Shown: positions 11,363 through 23,422 of the stretch, one piece after another
Numbering within the stretch: the first letter of the stretch is position 1
Layout: the number at the start of each line of letters is the position of its first letter
From: Galaxea fascicularis
Taxonomy: Eukaryota; Cnidaria; Anthozoa; Scleractinia; Euphylliidae
Assembly: GCA_948470475.1 (NCBI GenBank)
Contig: OX419336.1
Span: 32,153,415-32,217,414 of the forward strand
Length of the DNA stretch: 64,000 bases
Reading direction: 5' to 3'
Program-made: the position numbers and the translations under genes
The notes under the pieces: generated by a model
What the model was told of the DNA's origin: nothing
Database searches by the model: none
What the model saw: the letters and a program-made list of their open reading frames with translations, nothing else

Positions 11363-14300
11363 CCGCTTTTAGCATTTTTTCAATTCAGAAAGCATTATAA
11401 TCTACACCAATTGCAAGCTAATAGCACCTGTAATCTTTAAATAAGAGCAAATGATAATTTCAACGTTTCTATTCATTTTGCTTCCAGCATGGTACACTCT
11501 TTGAACAGACTGATCAACCAGCTTTTAGCCTGCGGATACAGCCGCTTCTCGGCGTCGTTCCGGTTCCTCGCTGCGCGGCTGTATTTGCATTCTATACTGC
11601 TTTCTGTCCAGCGTTCTTATCGCACATGTAAAGCATTTTTATCCCGGATTTTTTTGTAGTTTGTGGTTGCGAGGTGAGGATATACATTAGATATATTTCA
11701 AAGGCGCCTTCAGCCTGAAGTCCGGACTACTAAATGCGAGTGTACCGTGTAAACCTCATGAAGTAAACTTGTTGTCAAACACACGTGAACTGCAAACGTT
11801 TGTTTGCTGTGTAAAGCTTGCCAACCGCTGCATTTTTTACTGATAACCACCCTTAAATAACTGATGATTGGGTTAAGGTCAGTGGATGTCACGTAATGTC
11901 ACCTCAGTTTGTGCCAGCTGTCTGTATGATGCTTATTGATAACACTCCTGCCTGATAGAATTGCCCAACTGCTCAACATGCTCCACTGCAGGCATTCATT
12001 TACTCCTGCTGTAAGAGCAATTGAACGATATTTCGTCGATGCATTTCATACTCATCTGGAGTTTCTCTCCTTTGAACACAATTTGGCACACTAGTAAACT
12101 ACTACTCACAGCCGAAGCTGCAATGCCGCAACGTTCACTTGCATAGTTGTGTTTCACTCCCACGCTTTCCTCTCAGATCACCTAGGCTCAAAACTGATCG
12201 AACTTTTTCTACTTTGAGATAGAACTGCGACTATTTTTAGGAAGGGACTAATCCGCGTTTGCCAGTACGCACGATTAAACATGACGCTGACAGCGCCAAC
12301 AAACACTGTATTTTACCGGTTTACTCCATGCACTGTTAATCAGTGCCAACGTCAAGCCTCTCTTTAAGGTGAAAATTGATCGATGTCATCTGCAATCTGT
12401 TTGCAGTCTCGGTGTAAACTAAGTTGAACCAAAGTGATCTCAACTTATCTTTGTTACATTACACGGAAAATTGTTTAACCATGTAAATGTTTGTAAACAG
12501 AACGGTGGTAAACACCAACTACTGTAGATCAGTTGTGGCGAACATTAGGAGAGAACATTCCTCGAAGCTCCTTTTCATTAGAGGGGACAATCGAGATGCA
12601 TTTGATAAGAGGTCCGTATCAATCCTGATCCTTTCGTTACTTGGTTTCTTTAGACCCAGTTAGGTCACCAATGATCTTGTGGTCTAAGTCTTCAAAATAA
12701 ACAAATTTGTTTTGTTTGTGAATATTTTCCATAGGTAAAATTTTTCAGTCGTCTTATAGTTATTACCCAAAAGGCACTGCACAGAGAGCAAACGTAAATA
12801 AGTATGTTGATAACAGATGCACTTACATATACAAACTCTTATCGTGCGTCAAACGCAACTTAAGCTGCAACTGATCTGTGAGAATTTACTCGATGACCCT
12901 CGAAGCCGACGAGGTGAAACTCGGGACATCCTTGACGCGCTGTTATGCAGTGTACTTTAAACCAAGGTTGGTACAATAGCCATCAGTTTTCGGTTTCTCT
13001 ATTGCATGCGACTGAGTTTTTTGCGCGGTGTCTTTCCTTTCCTTGCAACTGAACAGGTGGTTGCTTTGCTTTTGAATGAATTCGCCTCGCGGGATTTTAC
13101 TATTTATCGAGCAAAACACTCCTGAAAACAGGCTTAGAGCCTAACAGATACTGTAATGGAACATATGAAATCGTACTTTAAACCTTGAGTGAGGCGGTCT
13201 ATGCGACCACCTGCTAAGCTGTATTCGGATGGGATAAAGTGGCTGATAAATTGTAAGAGGGACCTAACATGGGTTTGTATGAATTAATCCAGATTTATAG
13301 CTGCATGACATCTTTTTCAAACGCTGTTTGTAAACATTTGAGTCTAAGAGACACCTGTAGAATACGAAGAGGTGATGTGTACGCTTGTTACATGGTCGAC
13401 TGTGGAACAGGTCAATTCTTGACCGAATATGGATCGATCAGTTAGGATATCTTTCCATGTCATTGTAGGGTAACAAAATGTTCGCATTTGATCGAAAATT
13501 AACGACATATTTCCAGACAAGCAGACAAAAAACAAACAAACAAACAAACCACCTGAATTAGTTTATTTTGCTACGTATGTCAAAATGTTCTCGAGTTCTT
13601 TTCAAAATGCCGGTTAGAATTTAGTGATTGATGACTGGGCATTGTTATTAAGTATAACAAATAATTGGTCATGTTTCTAAAGGATTACTTCTCGCAACAA
13701 CAAATTGGAACGAGATCGTCCTTTAGTTTCTGAGACTACAAACAAGTTATCTATATCGAGAAAGATCCAATGAAGAACCGCATTTTATCCCGAAACTTGT
13801 CTTGTTGTGTTTAATTAAATAACAGCGCGGATTAGTGAATTTGAAATCTTTTCTGAAAAGGCTTTTATATCTTTTGTGATCTTCGATGGAACATTCGAGA
13901 AGGAATTTGGCGATGCGTATCGTAGATCTTGGTAATACTCAGATAAACTTGGTATTCATGAAAGAAAAAAAAAAACACTTGAATCGACTTGATAAGCCGG
14001 TGATCACCCAGAGTCGTAACCAAATAAATCAGTTCGAAATCATTGCTATGTCCTCAACAGAATCAAACAAAAGTTCCTTTGTAATGCTCGTGGACCTACC
14101 TAAGGCTGGTAGGAGGTCATAAAAGCATTTGTTTTTGAGCTATTAAACATGGGAATCAATGCCACAGACGTTTTGTTACTGTACAGTACTGACACTAAAG
14201 AACGACTGAACCTGGCTGAATTCAGAGCTGTATGTTTATTTCATAACCCTAATCTAATACTTGGTCAAGCATTGTCGTTATATTTTTCTCGAGCAGAATA

Positions 14301-15100
14301 TGGGGACATTTAATTAAATGCCGGTGTGTGCCTAGCATTGACTCACAATAGATTTAATGGCGTTAATAAGTCATTTCCTTGTTTGTTATTTCAAACAATT
14401 AAAATTCATGAGCTAAATGCACATTTCGCTGGATTTGTTTATTTTCCGTCTCTGAGGCTCCCCTTATTAAGAAAAACGTTTCTCGAAGGAGAATGTGGGA
14501 TGGGTTATTTAAAGTGCAGTGCATTTGTAATCAGTTTCGAGTAAATGGTACAGCAAGTCAAGAAAGTGACCCCCGGTCAAGTGTTATTATATTTTTCCCT
14601 GACTCAGGTCTAAATTTTACTGTAGGGCAGCGGCCTCACCAAATGTCAACACCACAATGCAAAATAAATATGTATAACAGTAAAACATATTAAACATTCA
14701 CAGACCTTGAAAGACTTTGTAACTCTTCAAAAACCTCAAAGCTTAAGTACATGCTGCTTTTATTACTGGATTTTCCAACCATTACTCTGTCGGCAGCCAG
14801 CCCATTGATTTTAAGGCTTAATTGAAGAACGCTTGTACCAACAAGACTGATTTGAAAAGGCTAATTAGTCTCGGCGAACTCAAAAGCGCTCTTTCGTGGT
14901 AAAACTGACAGAAAAAAGGCATTTCATATCTGTGTGTTTAGTGAAGGGAGGTTAATAGTCCTGGCCCTTGGAAAATTAAAAAAGTTAATGATTTTCGATG
15001 TTTTAACTGTTCAACTGTCAGAGAAAGGCGATGTCACGCCCCAAAGAGCAAAGGCGATATATTGTTTGAAAAGTCTTCTTCCTTATAGGTGGTTTGCAGC
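11363..15100. other. Intergenic, no gene recognised
   Basis: No recognisable exon was found on either strand. A short GTTT-type run (AAACAAACAAACAAAC) lies near 13530. The distal 5' flank of the potassium-channel gene may begin within the last part of this stretch, but nothing here fixes a promoter. Confidence 0.4.
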
Positions 15101-15898
15101 CAATCTCTAGAGACACAGATAGCAATGGTGAAATCTACAAATGCTGGTAGACGAACAAAACGAGCTAAAGAGAGATCTATTGTTTACCGCCCAACAGCAT
15201 GGCGGCGATGACGTAACGTGAAAACCACCTATTAAACGTCCCAATGGAAGAGAGAACTGATAACGAACTTTTCGGACAAGTAGAAACAGCGAGGACACTG
15301 ATGCTGTGAAAAGGCGGGAACAGGGCCGCCAAGTATTTTTGTTTTTCAGTCTACCAGCAGGAAGGCGAAATGGAAAATACGTGCGGTAGTTTTGATCGTC
15401 AGTTCCGGCGACATTTTGATGCATCATCCGGCCCAACATCGTGTTTTGTTTTCGATTATTCAAATCTTTTGCATCTATTGTTCCAAGCTGACGCGACTTT
15501 TGTCAAAATCGGCTGCGTGACCCTCGCCAGCTCAATCGTTGACAGAAGCGCTTGGGTGTCTGTTAACAGTTAATGTTTAGCTCAGTATTGCTCAAGCACT
15601 GTGACCTCTGGACGAGGCAGAGCGTGTTATGATAACACATAGTTTCTTGTTTATGCGCGAATGACTGCGTTAATTTTCATTGTGGGACGGCGGTGAGTAA
15701 GAAATGATGTCTACGATTTTCTGTCTTCCGTGGTCGAGTTGTAAAGTTTCCCTGCACAACGCAGCACCGCCATGCACAATGCCCATCTTTCTTTAGGTAC
15801 CACTATCTTATTGGCAAGATTCATTCAAGACATTGGATACCTGTTGCAGACTTTTCTTTATTCATGTCGTGCTCTTTCGTTTTGTTTATACAGGAGAA
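15101..15898 (+). other. Probable 5' flank and 5' UTR of the potassium-channel gene
   Basis: A good splice acceptor (TTTGTTTATACAG) ends about 6 bases before the chosen channel ATG, so an untranslated first exon joined here is plausible. A candidate donor (CTTTAG followed by GTACCA) lies near 15795. A CRE-like TGACGTAA lies near 15210. The frame continues open upstream of the ATG to about 15833, but that part does not resemble a channel N-terminus. Transcript mapping would settle the start. Confidence 0.35.
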
Positions 15899-17626
15899 AT
15901 GGGAGCCAGTTTAAGTACACATGGTGCAATCACATTGAGACTAAAGAAGAGGGACGTCACCACTAAAGCGGCCGCTCCCGATCATGAAGACGAAAAATAC
16001 ATCGACCGCGACTTATCCAGTGATGATCGAGAAGTTTCTACGAGTAGTGGAGGACATAACGTCTCGAGTCACGTCAAAAGACGCTTGCCTTCAAAACGCC
16101 GCCGCATCGTTATAAACGTGTCCGGATTCCGATACATGACATATGTGAAGACATTGGAAAGGTTCCCCTCTACTCTCCTAGGAAACAAGGGGAAAAGAGA
16201 TCTGTTTTACGACGAGGACCACGACGAATATTTCTTTGATCGAAACATTCAAGTGTTTGAATTAATTTTGTATTTCTATCAATCAAATGGTCGATTGGTC
16301 TGTCCGCCCGAGCTCGCTCCGGAAATTTTACTGGAAGAAGTGGAATTTTTTGAACTCGGACAAAACGCTGTAAACGCGGTTAAGGACATTCTCAACGAAG
16401 ATGAATCATCTGAGAAGCAAATGGAACTGCCGGAAAAGAAAGCGCAGAAGTTTATATGGAAATTGTTCGAATATCCAGATTCGAGCATAGCGGCGCGCGT
16501 GTTAGCATTAGTGTCTGTTTCAGTAATAGTGGCTTCTATTGTCGTTCTGTGCATAGAAACATTGCCCGAGTTCACAGTCTTACCTAAGGACGATATTCCC
16601 GTAAATGACACAGCAAAGCGACAGGAAATTCGCGAGCACAACGACTATGCCCTATCAGTAAAAGCCGTGTTCGCGCTGCTTGAGATAGCATTCATCAGCT
16701 GGTTCACTTTTGAGTACCTTGTGCGATTGATTGCCAGTCCGAAGAAATGGTTTTTCGTTCGTTCCTTCCTGAACGTGATTGATTTATTGGCCATTTTGCC
16801 TTTTTACGTCGAGCTGGCGCTGAAAAACAGTAGCACTCAGAACTTTTCGTTGGCATTTCTACGGATTTTAAGACTTGTGCGTGTGTTTCGGATCTTTAAA
16901 CTGTCACGTCACTCAAGTGGACTACAAATTCTGGGGCTGACGTTGAGGAAGAGCCTACGAGAACTTGGACTTTTGATATTTTTTCTCGCAATTGGTGTCG
17001 TCATTTTCTCCAGCATGGTTTATTATGCGGAAAATGGCGTCGAAGAATCTTACTTTCGAAGTATCCCGGATGCATTCTGGTGGGCTCTTGTAACCATGAC
17101 AACAGTCGGCTATGGAGATATGTATCCCAAAACTCTTTGGGGCAAGCTAGTTGGGTCGTGCTGTGCACTTTGTGGCGTTCTAGCGATTGCCCTGCCTGTG
17201 CCCGTGATTGTTTCAAATTTTGACACGATTTACAAAAAGTACAGAAGTCGCAAGCTAAAGCAGCAGGGCCAGTTGGAAGCGGATGACGATAAATCCAGAA
17301 AAGTAAGTTTGGTGTTTGCTTCAAGAAAGACTTCTGAAAATAGTGGAGCTCCACCTGAAGGCCCTGACATGGAACTTAAATTGTTACATGGCAATGATCA
17401 TTCGAAAACAGACATCAGCGATGATAAAAGGAACGGAAATGTCGTCCAGATGGAACAAGGAGAGGAAGCGAAGGAAAGTGGCTCTGAGTCTTCACTTAAG
17501 AACGAAAAAAAGAAAAGATTACAGGATAAAGATAACGATTTTGACCCAGGTAACCCCTCAGAGATAGTTTCATTGCTCGAAGAGGAGCACAGCTCTTTTG
17601 CCAAGCTTGATCAGACCAATGTTTGA
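15899..17626 (+). CDS. Shaker-type (Kv1-like) voltage-gated potassium channel
   Basis: A 575-residue plasma-membrane potassium channel subunit, expected to assemble as tetramers. The T1 assembly domain spans about residues 69-158 and lacks the zinc-binding Cys/His set of Kv2-Kv4 types. S1 is about 200-222, S2 252-276 and S3 286-306. S4 (318-337) has the full ladder of charges (R, R, R, R, K, R at three-residue steps). S5 is about 353-377, the filter TVGYGD is 402-407, and S6 (414-441) carries the PVP bend (433-435). Tyr409 occupies the outer-pore position equivalent to Shaker T449, which in the family gives high sensitivity to external TEA. NDT at 236-238 is a possible glycosylation site in the S1-S2 loop. 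The protein ends QTNV, a class I PDZ ligand. All coding sequence is in one exon. The ATG at 15899 was chosen because a splice acceptor lies just upstream. The extra upstream residues of the longer frame are not channel-like. Confidence 0.96.
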   Translation: MGASLSTHGAITLRLKKRDVTTKAAAPDHEDEKYIDRDLSSDDREVSTSSGGHNVSSHVKRRLPSKRRRIVINVSGFRYMTYVKTLERFPSTLLGNKGKRDLFYDEDHDEYFFDRNIQVFELILYFYQSNGRLVCPPELAPEILLEEVEFFELGQNAVNAVKDILNEDESSEKQMELPEKKAQKFIWKLFEYPDSSIAARVLALVSVSVIVASIVVLCIETLPEFTVLPKDDIPVNDTAKRQEIREHNDYALSVKAVFALLEIAFISWFTFEYLVRLIASPKKWFFVRSFLNVIDLLAILPFYVELALKNSSTQNFSLAFLRILRLVRVFRIFKLSRHSSGLQILGLTLRKSLRELGLLIFFLAIGVVIFSSMVYYAENGVEESYFRSIPDAFWWALVTMTTVGYGDMYPKTLWGKLVGSCCALCGVLAIALPVPVIVSNFDTIYKKYRSRKLKQQGQLEADDDKSRKVSLVFASRKTSENSGAPPEGPDMELKLLHGNDHSKTDISDDKRNGNVVQMEQGEEAKESGSESSLKNEKKKRLQDKDNDFDPGNPSEIVSLLEEEHSSFAKLDQTNV

Positions 17627-18750
17627 ACAAAAGCTTAGAGACAGATGTCAAGGGACCACCTGACAACCCAAATTGTCAGTGATAAAGTCCAAAGTATTTC
17701 TTTGCCGAGCAATCAAAACAAATGCACTGAACAGAACTCGGAGAAGACATTGCAATGGCGCTTAATACCCGAAAACATCTGCAAGGAAGAGCTCTGAGGG
17801 ATACTTAAGGATATTAGTGACGAGGAAGTGAGAACCTGAAAGAACAGCTCTTCCCCTGCTCTCTCCCCTTCGTTCAACAGGCACAATCGCGACAAGTTCG
17901 AATATTTGGTTTCTGAAACATTCACACTGTCGTTTTTACGACTCTTTTAAAAACCACTGCCTGGGAGGCTATCCTAACCGCAAAAAGTCCACCAAAAAGT
18001 CCAAAACATCGCTAATTATTTTGAACCTTCGCCTTCGTACATCTCCATTACCAAGATCCCTAGTTTCTCGGCTAGCTGTACCCCACATTCAAAGAACTGC
18101 CCCCACCCCACCCCCCATCTGGTGCGGATGTTAAGTTGATCTGAGTAGTTTTAAGATAGAACCCGCAAAGCAAATTATTTCAAGACGCAAAAATTGCAAA
18201 TTTAAAACTCGAATCTTTTTGTGACAATAATAGACGTGGGAAATGCCTTTTTTGTGGCAAAAGGTTTTGCTTGATATGGTACAGCAAAATATAAATCCAA
18301 TCAAATTAATCAAAAACCAAGTATGAGTCTTGGCCAGAATACATTTTTGATGCCGACAACTTTCTTTTAAGTGTAAGGTGATAACAGACACCCCGGCTAT
18401 TTTTATTTAATAAGACTTTACGCGAATTGATGTTGTAAAATAATACAGCATTTTTTTCTTTCCTACTGCAGTTGCACATTGCGAGATTAGAGTGTATTTT
18501 ATTTCATATTAATTGTGAACTTCAGCTTAATGGATAACTTATAATTTGTGAAGGTTTCTTGTCAACACAAGTCGAAAGTAACGATTTAGTGTACTGAAGT
18601 ACGAAGTCGAATTAGGGACCAAGAAAGGACAGATTATTGTAAAAGAAAATAATTTATGAAGTATTTTTGTAGCACAGAATCCAAGGACTATTTTTTAATT
18701 ACGAAATAAAATTTTGCTTTGAATTAAAGAGTGGTTTCACATCGGCGGCG
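17627..18750 (+). other. 3' flank / probable 3' UTR of the channel gene
   Basis: No coding sequence is seen. A partial MITE end (17930-17973, ending GGGAGGCTA) of the family intact at 9925-10008 lies about 300 bp past the stop. The first clear AATAAA on the plus strand is at 18705-18710, which could end the transcript, but no evidence in the sequence proves its use. Confidence 0.4.
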
Positions 18751-18888
18751 TTTTGAGCCATCGCCATTGTGAGCGACTGCCCCTATAGATCGATCAAGAA
18801 ATCGGTAAACGCAGAAAATATTTTGATCATGTTTGCTCGCACAGAAAACGCGCCATTTCCTGTGAGTATGAAGCGCAGTTTTTGCTTT

Positions 18889-19275
18889 TTAAGCGGTGAA
18901 AGTGTAAGGCTTGTGGGATGTGGCTTGGAGTTACAAGAATACCTCACAAATCAATGTGTCTAGGTAAGCTGAAGGCCACCTATTGGGCACTAAGGCCACG
19001 TGGTAGCGGGCATTACCCCTTAAATCTACCAAATAAAGTTTGAGCCTGAGCATTAGCAGCCATGGACAGCTGTTTCGGCCTTGTTAGGCCTCGTCAGCAC
19101 GGCATAGCTAATACCCAGGCTCAAGTACCCACAGCTGTCCATGACTGCTAACGATCAGGCTCAAACTTTATTTGGTAGATCTAAGGGGTAATGCCCGCTA
19201 CCACGTGGCCTTAGTGCCCAAAGAGTGGCTTTCGGCTTACCTAGACACATTAATTTGTGAGGTATTCTTTTGCTT
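18889..19275. repeat. Inverted pair of the ~252-bp repeat family
   Basis: One unit (about 18889-19110, starting AGTGTAAGGCTTGTGGGATG) is followed by an inverted partial unit (about 19130-19275). Shared landmarks are GGACAGCTGT, CAAACTTTATTTGGTAGAT and TAAGGGGTAATGCC. The same family is tandemly arrayed at 37896-38500 and occurs again at 39820-40110. On one strand the inverted unit happens to encode a peptide containing VALVPKEWLSAYLDTLI, which recurs in the other copies. No transposase or reverse transcriptase is present. Confidence 0.75.
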
Positions 19276-19973
19276 TCTAAGAACGAGTCCACGTCCGTTT
19301 CTGACGAGTGACGTGGAACTCACCTTTGGTTTGGTTCATTTTGGTAGAGGAGACTTAAAAGGTCACGGGTAAAGTAAGCCTGTCTCACAGGCGGTAGAAA
19401 AGGGAATCAAGGAAACGGTCAAATCGAGCGCGCACTCGAAGTGAGGGAAGCATGTAATACGCGCTAGGACTGACGTTCACATATTTTAGCGTCAAAGTCG
19501 GCCAAAGAAACTCGTTGCTATACCTACTTGAGATGACAAACAGAAGTCAGTTGTCTGAAAACAACAGGCCAAAAACGAATGGCTTTGGGATAGTGTGTAC
19601 ATCAGTGAAGTACAACCCAAGGCATGGGACAGTATTTCGTTAATCCTGTAATGGGGATCGAGTTTGCGAAATCTCTCTCCAATCTCCCGAGTCCTTTTTC
19701 ATTGACCACCTTTCACATACTCAGACTTCGCAGCAAGATACTTTTATTTAGAAAGATTTTGGAAACATAGTGATACAAGGCATCACGATTTACAATAAGC
19801 AACTTTGCCAACCCAGGAGGATCACTTAAAGGGGCACTGTCATGGAGATGTTGCTGTTTCTCGGCCCAAACTTCACAGACATACCACTTAATGACCTTTA
19901 TTCATACCGAAACATTCTTTGAAATATAGGAAAAAAGATGTTGGCCCAATTTATCCAAATTTTTTAATATGCA

Positions 19974-20555
19974 ATTGGCCGCTCCGAAATTCAAAAGGGA
20001 ACTGGGGCGGGTTTCAAATTTGAAGTAATCGATAAATTGACACCATCACATGAAAGATAACATTGAGATTGGTCGTTTGAACAAGTTTGATTCTTTTAGG
20101 TTGAACAGAGACCAAGTTATGGACCTTGGAACATAGCTCAAAATCCATACAAACGTCTCTAATTTTGAGGCTGCGTCCCCCAAAACCATATAAACTCCTA
20201 AAAATATTATTCAGTTTTCTGACAACTGTAAAATGTCGTCATCCACCTACTATTTGGAAATAACTCAGGTGAAAATCAATATGTTTGCCAAGTTTTAAGA
20301 ATATCACAGAAATCTTAAAAAAAAAAAATACAGTTTGTGTAGTTTTGGGGGACGCTGTCGCAAAATTAGAGACATTTGTATGGATTTTGAACCATGTTTA
20401 AAGGTCCGTAACTTGGTCTCTGTTCAACCTAAAAGAATCAAACTTGGTCAAACGACCAATGCCAATGTTATCTTTCATGGGATGGTGTCAATGTATTGAT
20501 CACTTCAAATTTGAAACTCGCCCCAGTTCCATTTTTGAATTTCGGAACGGCCAAT
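19974..20555. mobile_element. ~580-bp palindromic (foldback) element
   Basis: Arms of about 215 bp (19974-20190 and 20340-20555) are imperfect reverse complements. Landmarks are ATTGGCCGCTCCGAAATTC on the left against GAATTTCGGAACGGCCAAT on the right, and CCAAGTTATGGACC against GGTCCGTAACTTGG. The central ~150 bp include an A-rich run. No open frame of note and no clear target duplication were found. It is a non-autonomous DNA transposon by structure only. Confidence 0.75.
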
Positions 20556-21463
20556 CCATTTCCATCCGTGCCATACGTAACAGAAAGACAATTTCTAGTC
20601 TCATTGCAGTACCGCAGTCCCAAGTTAATAAACTGCTTCATTATTTGGGATTTTTTTTTACTGATTTAAGGACATGTTTTAGCATCTTACAGCGGACAAA
20701 AATAGAATGACAAAGCTCCTTCAAGCCCTGGCTAAACGATAAAACAGTTTCGTCCAACATTGTGTTTGGTAAACACAACGTTCGCTGGCGAAGTGGCAAA
20801 CTATGTTTAACCAAATACAGCACAAGGCGACGCCCCACAACGTTTTGCGGATATTATCACTAGAATTTCACTGTTTTCAATAGGTTGCTTTTTGCTGCTT
20901 GCTCGAGCTTCGTTGACCGAGGTGACGAAACGATTAAACATTTGTTCGTTCCGCGAAAATGTTGGCTCGCTTGGTTTTCTGCATGAAAAACCAAGAAAAC
21001 ATTGAGGGAGAGAGAAACTGCTATAAGCCCAGCATCTGAAACATGTCATGAAACATGTGTCTGAAACATGTGTTTGGTCTTGTGCAAGAAACGTCTTTTT
21101 CAAACGAGCAGACCTAGCGAATAGTTGATGGGGTAGGAGGGAAAAAAATGAGGCTTGCAAACTGAAGTTAACTTCTAGGTGGTTAAATTTTTACAACTCT
21201 TTCCAGGAGTAACAACCTTCTAAATCCCGGCCGGGCGAAAACGAGAGACAATTGCTAATTCCGCCTTGGTCCTTAACTTCAAATGCGATCAGGATTTTCG
21301 ATCAAATTGTACTCTCGTCTTCACTGACCCATACGATCAACTACCACAGGAAAAAAAAATGAAACAAATCTTCTCATACTCATTTGAAAAGACTCTTGAC
21401 GAAACTCAAACTACAATGCAGGACAAAAGTCTTGGGACAATTCCCAACAGAATTTAACGGTGT

Positions 21464-21692
21464 CAGTGCTGGAAACAACAATCGGTCATCGGACATTGAC
21501 CGACCAAACTTTGAAAATGTCCGGCCAATTTCCCATTATGATCGGAAATGATGTCCGATACAAAGTTAAATACAGTTTTCAAAATTCCGTATTGAAATAC
21601 GTTATGCTAATTAATGTAAGGTCAAATTTATGAAATGGAAGATTTGAAAGGACAAATGTCCTGTAATGGAAGAAAAATTATTTCCAGCACTG
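21464..21692. mobile_element. hAT-like MITE
   Basis: The 229-bp segment starts CAGTGCTGGAAACAA and ends TTATTTCCAGCACTG, giving terminal inverted repeats of about 15 bp. CAG...CTG termini of this kind are common in hAT elements. The expected 8-bp target duplication is not clear (flanks AACGGTGT and GATGTGCT), so the assignment is by termini only. Confidence 0.6.
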
Positions 21693-21796
21693 GATGTGCT
21701 TCAGCGACAGGGTGGATATGATCACCTGAACCCGACAGTATCCTTATTCCTATTCTCAAAAATTACTCAATGTCCCAGATGTTTCACTGGGTCTTG

Positions 21797-22010
21797 AGGG
21801 CCCGTTTCTCGAAACGCCCCAAAACTTTTCGGGCCCAAAAAACTATTGTTAAAACTGAAATCCCCTAATTCTAAAAATGCTGGTCTTTTACTATAATTTC
21901 AAGGTAGGTAAGGGAAAATTTACTGCAAAACTTCATTCTTGGAAACGTCTTCGGTTTGAAGATATGAAGGAAATTATGACACCCGAACTAGGCCCCAAAA
22001 AGTTTCGGAC
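21797..22010. mobile_element. Degenerate MITE with GGGCCCGTTTCTCGAAA ends
   Basis: The left end carries GGGCCCGTTTCTCGAAACG. The right end (near 21990-22010) is eroded (GGCCCCAAAAAGTTTCGG). A better copy in inverse orientation lies at 57625-57832 in an ACTR6 intron. No coding capacity is seen. Confidence 0.6.
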
Positions 22011-23167
22011 GCAAGTTTTCCGTGGGTAAATGCGTGAATACTAAAGGCGTGAGACGCGAGAAACCACCCAGCTCGCTTATGCAAGAAAACGGTCGTCCTT
22101 TGTTTTCTCACGGACGCGCGCGATAAGTTTCCCGCTATATTATGCAAGAAGGTAACGCGGTAATAATATTACAGCACACTCTCACTATTTCAAACACGCA
22201 AGGGAAACTATAAATTGTTCGAGGTAACAGTAGTTCGGGATATCCAATAGTAAACAAGTGAGTGATTTAGCAAGGGAAGTTAGTTTCATTTCGAGATGGT
22301 GGCGAATTCCACATAACCAGGGTTTGAGATGGTGAGAGTCTACTGCAACCGCTCTAACTGATGATGTCCATAAAACCAGCTGGCTCGTCTCCCTAGATGT
22401 CGGCACGTCTGCCAATCCTTTAACCCTTAAGATCAAAATTTGAATCCTCGTTTGTTGCCCTGCAGATTTTCAATAGCAGTAGAAGGGAGAAATTGAAATA
22501 TTAAGCAAGTTCATCTTGTGTGATCATGTCCTAAATTCTCGCGACCACCTTGTTTTATGAACCGTTGATATTACAAGGAGAAATTTGATGCTGATCACTC
22601 AAAATACGACAGAGCTCAGCCATGGAAAAAGACTCCTACGAGTAACCAAAGGAAGTGGTGAACAAGTTGATTTTTTGACAAATTCTCCTCATCATTACCA
22701 CAGAAAGTGTATGAAGAACAGCCTGGAGAATATACACTCTGATATCAGTGTTTAAAGGGTTAAATCACGAAACCCCGCCAGCTCGGCTCACGTGACCGGT
22801 CATTAACATAGTGATATTTACACGTACACGGATCGTTCAAAATGGTATCATACAAGCCAAAACGTTGTCAAACCTCTATTTACACTACTTTGTACGGGTT
22901 AAAAATTCTTCCCATGTCGTGCAGTTTTGTCTTCCCTGGTAACTGAACACAATGATAAAAATCCAACCAGGGACGAGAACAGCACGCCATGTCCGTGGAT
23001 TATTCTGTTGGGAGACAAATATGCAAATTGTGAAAAACGGAGAGAAGGCCTCCTTTGAGCCGCTGTACAAAAAAGATACACCTCGTTGATTAAGCTGAGT
23101 ATTAAATCTCATTGTCCTAACACTTGTCTTCGCCGAATTAAATCCTACAAATCTTTAACGAAGGAGG
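22011..23167. other. Intergenic, no gene recognised
   Basis: No recognisable exon or clear repeat was seen. The short frames on the minus strand near 22185-22436 and 22885-23112 have no motifs and overlap each other. Confidence 0.4.
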
Positions 23168-23384
23168 CAGGATGGCCGAGTAGTTTAGGGCGCTGGTCAC
23201 TAGCTGGAGTTGTTCTGGGTGAGTGCCTGGATCAACTCCTCGCTCGTCCTTGTAAATAGCCCACTGGTCTGCCTCCCGTCAGTTGGGATTCTTAACTCTG
23301 TTGTTTTCATTTGTATTATTTGTTTCATTGGCCCAGAAAAACCCCTCTAGGGGAGTGGTCAATTAAGTATTTATTTATTTAACG
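23168..23384 (+). repeat. tRNA-derived SINE with (TTTA)n tail, adjoining LIN54 3' end
   Basis: The head GGATGGCCGAGTAGTTTAGGGC resembles an A box of leucine/serine-type tRNAs. It is followed by a body with GTCTGCCTCCCGTCAGTTGG and a T/A-rich tail TATTTATTTATTTA at 23369-23382. Read on the minus strand, the tail supplies two overlapping AATAAA motifs (23370-23375 and 23374-23379) only about 45-55 nt beyond the LIN54 stop codon, so this SINE may provide that gene's polyadenylation signal. Confidence 0.65.
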
Positions 23385-23422
23385 TTTTGCATGATTGCAA
23401 CAACACAAGTCGGACCGCGAAA

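Noticed and set aside
15833..15898. Upstream extension of the potassium-channel frame
   Set aside because: A strong acceptor ends just before the ATG at 15899 and the extra residues are not channel-like.
18889..19275. CRISPR-like or satellite array
   Set aside because: There are only two units, in inverted orientation, without regular spacers. It belongs to a dispersed eukaryotic repeat family.
19172..19372. Real small protein gene in the 252-bp repeat
   Set aside because: The frame is confined to the repeat unit and differs in length in each copy. No independent coding evidence was found, so it was kept only as an observation.
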